A DNA stretch of 40,448 nt from JBBQQG01 sp038216175. Lineage in GTDB: Bacteria; Patescibacteriota; Saccharimonadia; Saccharimonadales; OMJO01. The translations under genes were made by a program, and so were the position numbers. Positions 8,162 to 16,297 of the stretch are shown here, in pieces (positions within the stretch are counted from its first letter, which is position 1; each line of letters opens with the position of its first letter). The stretch spans positions 1-40,448 of the forward strand of contig JBBQQG010000009.1 in assembly GCA_038216175.1 (NCBI GenBank), in the 5' to 3' direction. The notes beneath the pieces are model-generated. The model had not been told where the DNA came from. It worked only from the letters and a program-made list of their open reading frames with translations, and searched no databases.

Positions 8162-8434
8162 ATGTTTAATAATCTAGCCCAATTCAGATACGATCGTCAG
8201 TTAACACAGATGCCGGAAAGAAGCACCGATTATTTAATGCCAAATATGTTGTTTCACTTGATCGTTTTAGTCATATTTATCGGCATATTGTATGTAATTT
8301 ATAAGTTAGTCGTTCGCCATCAGAATTTAACACACGTAAGCCGCGATCCTTTGGATATAGCAAAAGAGCGTTACGCTAAGGGTGAAATTACAAAAGATGA
8401 ACTAAGCGATATTAAAAAAGAACTAAAAGTATAA
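8162..8434 (+). CDS. Small membrane protein with SHOCT domain
   Basis: Ninety residues with one membrane helix (about residues 30-50). The C-terminus DPLDIAKERYAKGEITKDELSDIKKEL is a clear SHOCT (short C-terminal) motif, a helical hairpin found at the ends of many bacterial membrane proteins, thought to mediate oligomerisation. AGGAGA lies 12 nt before the ATG. The N-terminal ~28 residues are polar. The specific function is unknown. Confidence 0.82.
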   Translation: MFNNLAQFRYDRQLTQMPERSTDYLMPNMLFHLIVLVIFIGILYVIYKLVVRHQNLTHVSRDPLDIAKERYAKGEITKDELSDIKKELKV

Positions 8435-8501
8435 ATTTATCAGTCTAAAGATTTTAATTTTTAAAACTGGCCTCGTTTAGAGTAAAATTTACTTTGGAAA
8501 T

Positions 8502-9053
8502 ATGAAAAAAAATCTTAAGCTATTTATTATCGGTGTAATTGTTGTTTTAGCGGCGCTAGTCTTAGGGTTGATTGTATCTAAGCAATTAACTAAGCCAAAG
8601 CTAAACTCTAAAACAGCTACACAGCCAAAACGAGAAAATCCATCTTGTAAAATATTTACATTAACTGAGGCAACTAAAATACTAGGCGACGGTACAGCCG
8701 CTGATCCAGTAAACGATAATCAGCCGGTCGATGCCAATAATATTACATCCAGCACATGTAGCTATACATTCAGCGACACAACAGTTGCCCAGACTGCTAG
8801 TGTAACTGTCAGATCCCCAATAAATGAATCAGGAAAAGCCATAATTAAATCTCAATTTACTTCAAATAAAGTGTCTGCATCGCAAGACGTGTCTGGATAT
8901 GGTGACTCAGCCTTTTGGGACAATAATTTCGGACAACTAAACGTATTAAAGAATAATACCTGGTATACGATAACAAATGGTCCAGTCGGGCCGTCGGACC
9001 GCAAACTCGATCAAACCAAGAAGCTGGCCGACGTTTTAAATCCTAAATTATAA
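8502..9053 (+). CDS. Secreted or membrane-anchored protein, unknown, DUF3558-like look
   Basis: A basic start (MKKNLK) and a hydrophobic segment at about residues 7-26 form a signal peptide or anchor with no lipobox cysteine. A Lys/Thr-rich linker follows. The exported domain holds two cysteines (in NPSCKIF and SSTCSYTF), likely a disulfide. The pattern 'TLTEATKILGDG...CSYTF' resembles the small actinobacterial DUF3558-type ligand-binding fold, but I cannot confirm this. A TAAAAT box 13 nt before the ATG suggests its own promoter with a very short leader. The next gene is an ABC ATPase 54 bp downstream. Confidence 0.7.
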   Translation: MKKNLKLFIIGVIVVLAALVLGLIVSKQLTKPKLNSKTATQPKRENPSCKIFTLTEATKILGDGTAADPVNDNQPVDANNITSSTCSYTFSDTTVAQTASVTVRSPINESGKAIIKSQFTSNKVSASQDVSGYGDSAFWDNNFGQLNVLKNNTWYTITNGPVGPSDRKLDQTKKLADVLNPKL

Positions 9054-9057
9054 ATAG

Positions 9058-9086
9058 TTTACATGTTAAGCATTGTGTCGTAAACT
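9058..9086 (+). promoter_or_regulatory. Possible promoter of the DrrAB-like ABC operon
   Basis: TTTACA (9058-9063) and TAAACT (9081-9086) are 17 bp apart, starting 50 bp before the ATPase start codon. An AGGAG lies 5 nt before that ATG. Confidence 0.35.
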
Positions 9087-9107
9087 CTATATAAAGTTAG
9101 GAGTTAT

Positions 9108-10073
9108 ATGGCCGACGATCAGACTAAATATGCGATCGAAGCGAGAGGTGTAAGCAAGTATTTTGGCAAAATCAAAGCGCTCGATAATGTCGACCTGACT
9201 GCAACTAGAGGAAAAGTAACCGGCTTGCTTGGACCAAACGGCGCTGGTAAAAGTACACTAATTCGCGTTATGACGACTCTACTAGAACCAACAAAAGGCG
9301 AAGTTACCGTCGACGGCATAAACGTGGTAAAAAACGCTTCAAAAGCCAGACAGCATTTAGGGCTGGCTGGGCAGTTTGCTGCAGTTGATGATTTCCTTAC
9401 AGGTCGCGAAACTCTGGAGATGGTAGCTAGGCTGTATCATTTGCCTAAAAAAGATGCTAAAAAAAGAGCTAATGATCTGCTTGAACGGCTAGATTTGACA
9501 GATGCTGCTGATAGGCAAACTAAGACCTATTCCGGCGGTATGCGACGTAGACTTGATCTCGGTGCCAGTTTGGTGGCTACTCCAAGAGTATTATTTTTAG
9601 ACGAGCCGACAACTGGGTTAGATCCACGAACCAGAATACAACTTTGGGACATAATCCGTGATCTAGTAAATCGGGGAGTAACGATTCTGCTAACTACTCA
9701 GTATATGGAAGAAGCTGACGCGCTGGCTGATTATATGTATGTTATAGATCATGGAAAAATGATTTCTGAAGGAACATCAGAACAACTTAAGAATAATTTA
9801 GGACAGGATATAATCGAGCTTAAAGTTGCCGGATCAAACCTAGCAAAAACCAGCAGTATGTTGATGAAACAATTTCCGGGCGAAGTCAAAGTCGATGAAC
9901 TGACTAGACGGATTACACTCAGAACTAAAAAAGGTAGCGATGATCTGCTGGTCGTGGCTGGCGCCATAAAAAATGCTGGAGTTAAAGCTGAAGAACTAAG
10001 TCTGCACCGCCCAAGTTTAGACGATGTTTTTCTTGAGATTACTGGCAAAACGACTGAAGGAGACAAAAAATGA
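9108..10073 (+). CDS. ABC transporter ATPase, DrrA type
   Basis: Energises an ABC-2 exporter at the inner face of the membrane. Walker A is GPNGAGKST (residues 42-50), the signature is YSGGMRRRLD (about 143-152), and Walker B is VLFLDEPTTGLD (about 163-174). The switch position reads TTQYMEEA, with Gln in place of the usual His, as in DrrA-type ATPases. The C-terminal ~90 residues are the DrrA-type extension ending in HRPSLDDVFLEITG. Length is normal (321 aa). The stop overlaps the permease start (ATGA), so the two are translationally coupled. The substrate cannot be read from the sequence; DrrAB relatives export drugs, lipids or peptides. Confidence 0.92.
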   Translation: MADDQTKYAIEARGVSKYFGKIKALDNVDLTATRGKVTGLLGPNGAGKSTLIRVMTTLLEPTKGEVTVDGINVVKNASKARQHLGLAGQFAAVDDFLTGRETLEMVARLYHLPKKDAKKRANDLLERLDLTDAADRQTKTYSGGMRRRLDLGASLVATPRVLFLDEPTTGLDPRTRIQLWDIIRDLVNRGVTILLTTQYMEEADALADYMYVIDHGKMISEGTSEQLKNNLGQDIIELKVAGSNLAKTSSMLMKQFPGEVKVDELTRRITLRTKKGSDDLLVVAGAIKNAGVKAEELSLHRPSLDDVFLEITGKTTEGDKK

Positions 10074-10834
10074 ACGGTTTAAGCGATACTCTTCAAATTG
10101 TAAAGAGAAACGTAAAGAGGAATTTCCGTATTCCGCAACTACTAGTTTTTAGCAGTATTCAGCCTATAATTTTTCTACTTTTGTTTAATTTCGTTTTTGG
10201 CGGCGCTGTGCGCGGTACTGGCTCGACTAAATATATAAACTTTTTACTGCCAGGAATTTTAGCGCAAACTGCCATGTTCGGTGCAATTCAAACTGGTGTT
10301 GGCTTAGCTGAAGATTTAAGTAAAGGAGTAATCGACCGACTGCGAAGTTTGCCGATTGCGCGCTACGCTGTACTGGCTGGAAGAACTCTGGCAGATACTA
10401 TTAGAAACGTATTTGTAATAATACTTATGACAATAGTAGGCTCACTGCTTGGTTTCAGATTCCATGAAGGATTTGGCAATTTCATTTTTGCGCTTCTAAT
10501 TGTGTTGTTTTTTGCCTATGCTCTATCTTGGGTCAGCGGAAATATCGGACTACTGCTTAAAGATTCGGAAACAGTCCAAGTTGCCGGATTTCTATGGGTA
10601 TTTCCACTGGTTTTTGCAAGCTCAGTTTTCGTTCCGGTACAGACTATGCCAAAGTGGCTTCAAGTGTTTGCCCGGAACCAGCCGGTTACCCAAGTCGTTA
10701 ATGCCGTTAGGTATTTGACGCAAGGAAATGTGATAAGTGGTTCTAGTTCGGTTTGGCATGCTCTTGCCTGGGCGATAGGCATAATTATTATATTCGCGCC
10801 GCTTGCGGTATGGAAATACATCCGAACGGTTTAG
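10070..10834 (+). CDS. ABC-2 type permease, DrrB family
   Basis: Six hydrophobic segments in 254 aa match an ABC-2 membrane subunit. LRSLPIARYAVLAGRTLADTIRN is the typical cytoplasmic coupling region of DrrB/NodJ-like permeases, and the FPLVFASSVFVPVQTMPKWLQ stretch with RNQPVTQVVNAVR is characteristic near the C-terminus. It partners with the overlapping ATPase. The substrate is unknown. Confidence 0.9.
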   Translation: MNGLSDTLQIVKRNVKRNFRIPQLLVFSSIQPIIFLLLFNFVFGGAVRGTGSTKYINFLLPGILAQTAMFGAIQTGVGLAEDLSKGVIDRLRSLPIARYAVLAGRTLADTIRNVFVIILMTIVGSLLGFRFHEGFGNFIFALLIVLFFAYALSWVSGNIGLLLKDSETVQVAGFLWVFPLVFASSVFVPVQTMPKWLQVFARNQPVTQVVNAVRYLTQGNVISGSSSVWHALAWAIGIIIIFAPLAVWKYIRTV

Positions 10835-10868
10835 TCTTAAAAGTCTTCGTAAATTGGGCTATTTTTAG

Positions 10869-10874
10869 TACTAT
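10869..10874 (+). promoter_or_regulatory. -10 box 9 nt before the start at 10884
   Basis: TACTAT precedes the ATG by 9 nt with no Shine-Dalgarno sequence, which suggests a leaderless or nearly leaderless transcript. No -35 is evident. Confidence 0.3.
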
Positions 10875-10883
10875 TAACTAAAT

Positions 10884-11342
10884 ATGGATAATCTTCAAAC
10901 TCAAACTAATAACGGGTCTACCGGCAACCCGCAAGCTATTGGTTCTCAGACAATTTTGCCTCAGAATACTAATTTGCAGGGGATTGTCGGCAATCAACTA
11001 GATCTGTCGAAGCTAAACACCACCAGCTTGAAAGTCATTCAGTGTACAAATAACTGTACCTCTGTTAATAGTACTGCATTAGTTCCTAAATCTAATTACT
11101 CACCTGCTATAGTTATATTTGTAGCGATCATAGTCTCAGGACTAATTGTCTGGCGGTTACTAAATAATTATTTAAGTTCTGGAAAAACCCAGATTAGCGG
11201 AGATACTAGCCCAATTCGCGGAAGTGTTATTAACAAGCAATCTGAAATAGTCGAAACCGCACCAACAGAATCTATCAATCCTAAAACTAACTCACCCAAG
11301 AAGAAGACGAAAAAAACCAAACGAAAAAAACCTAGAAGGTAG
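10884..11342 (+). CDS. Single-pass membrane protein with strongly basic tail, unknown
   Basis: A polar Asn/Gln/Thr-rich N-terminal region of ~70 residues contains a close cysteine pair (VIQCTNNCTS). One membrane helix follows at about 74-95 (VIFVAIIVSGLIVW). The tail ends in a dense lysine/arginine run (SPKKKTKKTKRKKPRR). By the positive-inside rule the N-terminus is outside and the basic tail in the cytoplasm. There is no cleavable signal. I do not recognise the family. It sits just before the large surface protein gene and could be part of the same envelope assembly. Confidence 0.6.
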   Translation: MDNLQTQTNNGSTGNPQAIGSQTILPQNTNLQGIVGNQLDLSKLNTTSLKVIQCTNNCTSVNSTALVPKSNYSPAIVIFVAIIVSGLIVWRLLNNYLSSGKTQISGDTSPIRGSVINKQSEIVETAPTESINPKTNSPKKKTKKTKRKKPRR

Positions 11343-11368
11343 TGCTTAAATAATAAGTAAAAAGGGCA

Positions 11369-11377
11369 TGATACACT
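11369..11377 (+). promoter_or_regulatory. Extended -10 box of the large surface-protein gene
   Basis: TGATACACT fits the TG-n-TATAAT type and lies 20 nt before the ATG at 11398. It gives a leader of ~14 nt that contains AGGGTAGG. Confidence 0.4.
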
Positions 11378-11397
11378 GTACAAAAGGGTAGGCAAAA

Positions 11398-13638
11398 ATG
11401 GCAGATGATGAACGAAAACCAGATTTAGTCGGTTCGGAATACGACGATATTGAACGTCGCGTAGATCAGATAATGGAGCCCGATAAACCTGAGTCTACTA
11501 AATCCAAGTCGGCTCAAGTAAGTAAACCGGACGCTTCTTCATTGAGTAGTAGTGATGTTAGTGAACCTTTGTCACCGCCAGATATTGAAGAAGCACCTGT
11601 AGTTAAGTCGACACCTAAAAAGATAAAGATTATTCATCACGATTCTGATAATGAGCCTGAAATTAAAGCAGTTGAGGCAGACCCGGAAGATGAAGACACA
11701 ACAGATAAAGAAGAGCTAAATCCGTCGCCCGATTCATCAGAGTCTAATTATCAAATCGACCAACCTGAATATGTACCGGATGCTAATGAAGCATCTGAAG
11801 CTCAAGCCGAAGACGAAGCTCCTCAGACTATAGATGAGGCAAGTGTTAAAAAATCTGAAGAAACAGAGCCTTTAAAAGCAAAAGTAGTGCCTAGAAAAGA
11901 ACCTAATTCTGGGCTAAAGCCAGACATAATACCGATTACGGCTGACGATAAATTAACTGACAAGATAGTCGATGATATAGTCGCCAAAGAAGGCGACGAG
12001 GTTTTACAAGCTGAAGACCAAAAACTAGCCGAATCAAATGTCAAAAAAGGTACCTCTTTTTCTGACAAGCTAAAAAACTTTTTTGCGGTATGGTGGCTTA
12101 GCAAATGGGCAAGGTGGGGAACTATTCTTGTCGTATTAGCTGCGGTAGCTGCCTTTATAGCATTTCCTGGGACACGTTATTTTGGTCTAAATAGTTTTGG
12201 CGTCCGAAGCAGCGCATCGTTGCAAGTCTTAGATAATAGTACCCAGCAGCCGCTTAAAAATGTGCAGGTAAGCATTGCCGGGCAATCCGGGATTACAACA
12301 GTTGACGGTACAGTTGAACTAAAAAAATTAAAGCTGGGTCCGAGCACTCTGATTATTCAGAAACGAGCGTTTGCTACAATCTCTCAAAATGTAACTCTCG
12401 GCTGGGGCAGCAATCCTTTAACCAGCTATAAACTTACTCCCCATGGTACTCAGTATACGATTTTAGTCAGTCAGTTTTTATCTAAAAAACCAGTAGCTAA
12501 AGTTGAAGCTACTAGCGGTGATGCCAGCGCTTTATCAGATGACAAAGGTGAAATAAAACTAACATTAGATCAACCGGCTGATACATTTGACGTTACGATT
12601 AAAGCAGACGGCTACCGTGATGAAAAAATAACCTTTAACGCAACATCCAAAGCTGATCAAAGTGTTCAACTTGTACCGTCTACAAAACATGTTTTTGTTT
12701 CAAAAAGATCCGGCAAGTTTGACGTATATCAAATAGATGCAGACGGGAAAAATGAAAAATTAGTATTAGCCGGTACAGGCAACGAACGGGATGATATGGT
12801 TGTTATTGTCCACCCGACAGAAGACGAAGCTGCCCTAATCTCTACTCGCGATTCAAATAGAAATTCTGACGGATATCTTTTAAGCACGCTAACTATGCTT
12901 AATCTGAAAGATGGTACTAATACAAAAGTTACTCAATCTGAAAGAATTCAGTTCGTTGATTGGATTGGCAGCCGGTTAGTTTATGTCCAGATTGCTTCCG
13001 GAACTAGCGCTGGCAACCCGAAAAGGTACCGGCTAATGAGCTATGACTTTAAAGATGGCATCAACAATAATGAAATTGCTTCAAGCAATTATTTTAACGA
13101 TGTATTAATTGCCCAGAACAAAATATATTTCGCACCAAGCAGCGCCTACGCTGGAGGCTCGCCAATCGGCCTATACCGGGTTGATGCAAACGGTAGCAAC
13201 AAACAGACAATCATGGCGCAGGAAACCTGGAATGCATTTAGAACTGCCTACGACCATATTGTATTATCGATCGAACAAAAGTGGTTTGACTACCATATTG
13301 GCGACAATGCACCGTCAAAGCTTGACGGTGCTCCGGCTAATCTGACGAACAGGGTTTATATCGACAGTCCAGATGGTAAAAAAAGCTTATGGATTGATAG
13401 CCGCGATGGCAAGGGTGTATTAATTTCTTATGATATAGGTTCCAAGAAAGAAACTACCTTGCTTACCAAGAGCGGGCTAAAATACCCAGTCAGATGGCTT
13501 ACCAATAATATGATTGTTTATAGAATAAGTACCGAACAGGAAACTGCCGACTATGTTTACAATATAGACGGCGGTGACCCTCTAAAAATAAAAGATGTTA
13601 CCAACACTGGCGGAATTGATAAGTGGTATTATTACTAA
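11398..13638 (+). CDS. Large surface protein: acidic tail, membrane helix, PEGA-like and beta-propeller regions
   Basis: Residues 1-225 are acidic, Ser/Pro/Glu-rich and probably disordered in the cytoplasm. A single membrane helix lies at about 238-258 (TILVVLAAVAAFIAF). Outside it, residues 270-440 contain two or three carboxypeptidase-regulatory/PEGA-like beta modules (SIAGQSGITTVDGTVELKK; KADGYRDEKITF). Residues 440-746 show repeated blades such as VFVSKRSGKFDVYQIDADG and GLYRVDANGSNKQ, typical of TolB/WD40-like propellers. No catalytic residues are apparent. It is probably an envelope binding or scaffold protein. The next gene starts 3 bp after its stop. Confidence 0.72.
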   Translation: MADDERKPDLVGSEYDDIERRVDQIMEPDKPESTKSKSAQVSKPDASSLSSSDVSEPLSPPDIEEAPVVKSTPKKIKIIHHDSDNEPEIKAVEADPEDEDTTDKEELNPSPDSSESNYQIDQPEYVPDANEASEAQAEDEAPQTIDEASVKKSEETEPLKAKVVPRKEPNSGLKPDIIPITADDKLTDKIVDDIVAKEGDEVLQAEDQKLAESNVKKGTSFSDKLKNFFAVWWLSKWARWGTILVVLAAVAAFIAFPGTRYFGLNSFGVRSSASLQVLDNSTQQPLKNVQVSIAGQSGITTVDGTVELKKLKLGPSTLIIQKRAFATISQNVTLGWGSNPLTSYKLTPHGTQYTILVSQFLSKKPVAKVEATSGDASALSDDKGEIKLTLDQPADTFDVTIKADGYRDEKITFNATSKADQSVQLVPSTKHVFVSKRSGKFDVYQIDADGKNEKLVLAGTGNERDDMVVIVHPTEDEAALISTRDSNRNSDGYLLSTLTMLNLKDGTNTKVTQSERIQFVDWIGSRLVYVQIASGTSAGNPKRYRLMSYDFKDGINNNEIASSNYFNDVLIAQNKIYFAPSSAYAGGSPIGLYRVDANGSNKQTIMAQETWNAFRTAYDHIVLSIEQKWFDYHIGDNAPSKLDGAPANLTNRVYIDSPDGKKSLWIDSRDGKGVLISYDIGSKKETTLLTKSGLKYPVRWLTNNMIVYRISTEQETADYVYNIDGGDPLKIKDVTNTGGIDKWYYY

Positions 13639-13641
13639 AGC

Positions 13642-13878
13642 ATGGCAAAAGCTAAATCGAAATCAAAACAAAAATGGTTTATTAAAATAAGAGGCAGTTA
13701 CCTGCCCAATAATAAGTACGGCTGGCTGACGTATATCCCATACTCTGGTTATCTAGTTGGTGTCTTAATATATTCTATTAAAACGGATACAGGTCTCTGG
13801 CGAAGTATATTTTTAATTGTCCCAAACTGGGTGGCAGCCGTAGCTGTAATGACATGGTTAGCCGGCAAAAAGAGCTAA
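13642..13878 (+). CDS. Small two-helix membrane protein, unknown
   Basis: Seventy-eight residues with a Lys/Ser-rich start (AKAKSKSKQKW) and two hydrophobic segments (about 31-45 and 53-72). It begins 3 bp after the large surface protein gene, so it is almost certainly cotranscribed and may be a small partner in the membrane. The 3' end overlaps the convergent LssY_C gene by 4 bp. I do not recognise the family. Confidence 0.6.
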   Translation: MAKAKSKSKQKWFIKIRGSYLPNNKYGWLTYIPYSGYLVGVLIYSIKTDTGLWRSIFLIVPNWVAAVAVMTWLAGKKS

Positions 13879-14699
13879 AGCTGGCAAATAACTATTTTAC
13901 CGTCACTGCTTAATTTACTCGAAAATACACGGTTCTTAATACTGTACGGCGATGCTATATCTTTGGTATAAATGTGTTTTACACCAGATGCTTTTCTAAG
14001 CTTATCAATTAATAGAGTTCTCTCTGAATTAGTATCATGATGTACTCGATGAGAAATTTGGGCATTGTGACTGATTATACCGAGACCGATATCAAGCGAC
14101 ACTGCTCCAACCCAGAATATTCGTTCACCTGATGGCTGATAATGCCGCTGCCAAAAGTAGGCATTATCCTTATGTTTATCGGAAGTAGGATAGCCAGCCG
14201 CCCAGAACCGCACGTGGTGTCGTGAAATTGGGCTGTTTTTAACAGGCAATTCAAAACCAACGTCTTGTTTCCTGCCAAATAGAAAAAGCGAGCTAAATGG
14301 GGCGTTGTTATATGAACGTCTAAGCAGAATATATGAGCCCATTTTGGCAAGGGTTTTTAGAGAGCGCTTGTCGGCTTGATGCCAGCCAGCTTCGGCCATA
14401 GCATGCTGGAGCTGTTTAAAAGTTCCAACGACACCGATATTAATTGGATCACAGGCAAATCCGTCAGGAGTGGTGCAATAAAGTGGGATATGTTTCGGTT
14501 TAATAAATATCCTAATAAAGCGTAGAAATGTTGGTATCAGAACATACGCCGCTAGTACATAGGTGAACAAAAAAGCAGGGATGTCAGGCAAACGACGATC
14601 AAAAATCGGATAGATATCCTTGATCGACAAATAAGCAATTACTAGACCTGGCATTAGAACTGCCAGCCGTTTAATTTGGCGCCAAATAAAACTAATCAC
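13875..14699 (-). CDS. LssY_C-domain membrane protein
   Basis: The N-terminus has two hydrophobic helices (about residues 10-28 and 38-60). The cytoplasmic or exposed remainder matches the LssY C-terminal domain, with AMAEAGWHQAD, NAPFSSLFLFGRKQDVGFELPV, SPISRHHVRFW and a late GAVSLDIGLGI...THRVHHDTNSERTLLID-like stretch (here ISHRVHHDTNSERTLLI). In other bacteria LssY_C follows a PAP2 phosphatase or stands alone, and its biochemical role is not well established. Here no PAP2 domain is fused. The gene is convergent with the surface-protein cluster and divergent from the secreted coiled-coil gene. Confidence 0.8.
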   Translation of the reverse strand: MISFIWRQIKRLAVLMPGLVIAYLSIKDIYPIFDRRLPDIPAFLFTYVLAAYVLIPTFLRFIRIFIKPKHIPLYCTTPDGFACDPINIGVVGTFKQLQHAMAEAGWHQADKRSLKTLAKMGSYILLRRSYNNAPFSSLFLFGRKQDVGFELPVKNSPISRHHVRFWAAGYPTSDKHKDNAYFWQRHYQPSGERIFWVGAVSLDIGLGIISHNAQISHRVHHDTNSERTLLIDKLRKASGVKHIYTKDIASPYSIKNRVFSSKLSSDGKIVICQL

Positions 14700-14824
14700 A
14701 AGTTAATAATAGGGTTACCTTTAACCACTTACCAGCATATTGCTATATTAGAACTACTAATTTACTATACTGTTTATATCTTTTTTATCTCGAGTCAGTC
14801 AACTGTTCTAATCTAAACAGCTTA

Positions 14825-14833
14825 TGGTAGAAT
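14825..14833 (+). promoter_or_regulatory. Extended -10 promoter of the coiled-coil/anchor pair
   Basis: TGGTAGAAT is an extended -10 box 25 nt before the ATG at 14859. AAGGAG (about 14841-14846) lies 12 nt before that ATG. No strong -35 was found. Confidence 0.45.
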
Positions 14834-14858
14834 ATGATGTAAGGAGAATAAATAATTA

Positions 14859-15569
14859 ATGAAAACACGAATTAAATATTTAATCGCTATTATTTTTGCG
14901 GCACCTATACTTGCTTTTGGCACTTCAGCTTTAATCTATGCCAATCAAGTAGCAGCCGAAAGCTCAACTAGTTCAGATACTAAGACTCCGGTTGTCAAAC
15001 CAGCTGAACCCACCGTAACTAATAATACTGAGCATGATCCATCTGTTGATCCTAAAGGGATATTAGACCGAGTAAACCAGCATGAAGCTGAACTTAAGAC
15101 TAAATTAAGTACACTCGATATGTTAAAAATTAAATCCAAGTGCAAAGTCGAACAAGTCGGGAATATTAGTTCTTTAAGCGGTCGCGTAAAAGGTATTGAG
15201 ACTAGCCGTAACGAAGCATACACCAACCTTCAGAGCAAGTTAAATGAGCTTGAAATCAAGATTAAAACAAAAGGTATCGATACAACAAAGCTAGATGCTG
15301 AAGTTATTGTACTTAAGTCAAAAATAGATAAATTTAAGATTGATATTGCCGCATATAAACAAGCTGTCAGTGATCTGAAAAATATCGACTGCGTAGCTAA
15401 TCCAACCGGCTTTAAAGCTGCTCTAGATGCGACAAGAACAATGCATGACAATTTAGCAAAAGAGGGGGTCGACATCAAAACTTACGTTAACGATACGATT
15501 AAAACTACTTTAAAGGATATTCGTACTCAACTGGCGGCCAGTGATACCAAAACTGGGAGCACTAACTAA
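14859..15569 (+). CDS. Secreted coiled-coil protein, unknown
   Basis: A signal peptide (basic MKTRIK, hydrophobic core to about residue 28, likely cleavage after Ala in NQVAAES) is followed by a Thr/Pro/Val-rich linker. Residues 65-235 are highly charged and helical with heptad-like leucines/isoleucines (LQSKLNELEIKIKTKG; VIVLKSKIDKFKIDI), so it is a long coiled coil. Two cysteines (SKCKVEQ and IDCVAN) could form a disulfide. The TAA overlaps the ATG of the next gene by one base, so the two are translationally coupled. No family recognised. Confidence 0.68.
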   Translation: MKTRIKYLIAIIFAAPILAFGTSALIYANQVAAESSTSSDTKTPVVKPAEPTVTNNTEHDPSVDPKGILDRVNQHEAELKTKLSTLDMLKIKSKCKVEQVGNISSLSGRVKGIETSRNEAYTNLQSKLNELEIKIKTKGIDTTKLDAEVIVLKSKIDKFKIDIAAYKQAVSDLKNIDCVANPTGFKAALDATRTMHDNLAKEGVDIKTYVNDTIKTTLKDIRTQLAASDTKTGSTN

Positions 15570-16297
15570 TGGATAACTCTAATCCTACCAGCCCAGTTAG
15601 TGACGATCAGCAGCCGATAAAATCATCTGTAATGGATATTCAAGCGCCAAAACCGTTAAGTTCAAGTGATCAGTCATTAGGCGAAAAAGATACAACTTCG
15701 TCATCTCAAATTACAAACGATAATTCTTCCAGCGAGTCGCCTTACGAGGTGCCACCGATAAATTCAACTCCAGCACCAGTTGCTGAAGAATCTAGCGAAA
15801 ACCAAGAATCACAACGGATTGAAATTAGTAGTCCTGACCCAGTGCCAAGTCCTGACGAAAGTAGCAGCGACCAGACAGTTCATGCCGCTGAAGAACCAAG
15901 CGAAACAACCCCACCATCATCTGTTCCGGCAACAGCTGACAACATAACAGCTCAAAATACTGATGCTCCATCACCGACTATCAATCCGATGGCGATTCCG
16001 CCGACTGCACCTAAGAAAAAAATGGGTAAATTAGTAATTATTATCGCAGTTGTAATATTTTTGATTCTTGCTTCGGCCGCCTATTACTTCTATGCCAAGA
16101 AAAAGAATAATCCATCGACTGCTAGCAAATCTAGTACATCGTCTACAGTCGCTTCAAATACCCAGCCTGTCGTCGCCAAGGTTACAGCCACAGATGTAGA
16201 TACTACTACCACAGCAATTGATAATTCTTTAAAGACTCTCGATGAATCTAAAGATTTCGCAGCTACCGATCTATCCAGCGCAACTCTAGGATTCTAA
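15569..16297 (+). CDS. Membrane protein with Ser/Pro/Thr-rich N-terminal region, unknown
   Basis: Residues 1-150 are disordered, acidic and rich in Ser, Pro, Thr, Asp and Glu. One membrane helix lies at about 153-175 (LVIIIAVVIFLILASAAYYFY), followed by KKKNN and a Ser/Thr-rich tail. The Lys cluster comes after the helix, while the start is acidic, so topology is ambiguous. The architecture resembles the large surface protein at 11398, with a long acidic N-terminus before one helix. It is coupled to the upstream secreted coiled-coil gene and they may act together. The stop abuts the convergent murC stop with no gap. Confidence 0.65.
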   Translation: MDNSNPTSPVSDDQQPIKSSVMDIQAPKPLSSSDQSLGEKDTTSSSQITNDNSSSESPYEVPPINSTPAPVAEESSENQESQRIEISSPDPVPSPDESSSDQTVHAAEEPSETTPPSSVPATADNITAQNTDAPSPTINPMAIPPTAPKKKMGKLVIIIAVVIFLILASAAYYFYAKKKNNPSTASKSSTSSTVASNTQPVVAKVTATDVDTTTTAIDNSLKTLDESKDFAATDLSSATLGF

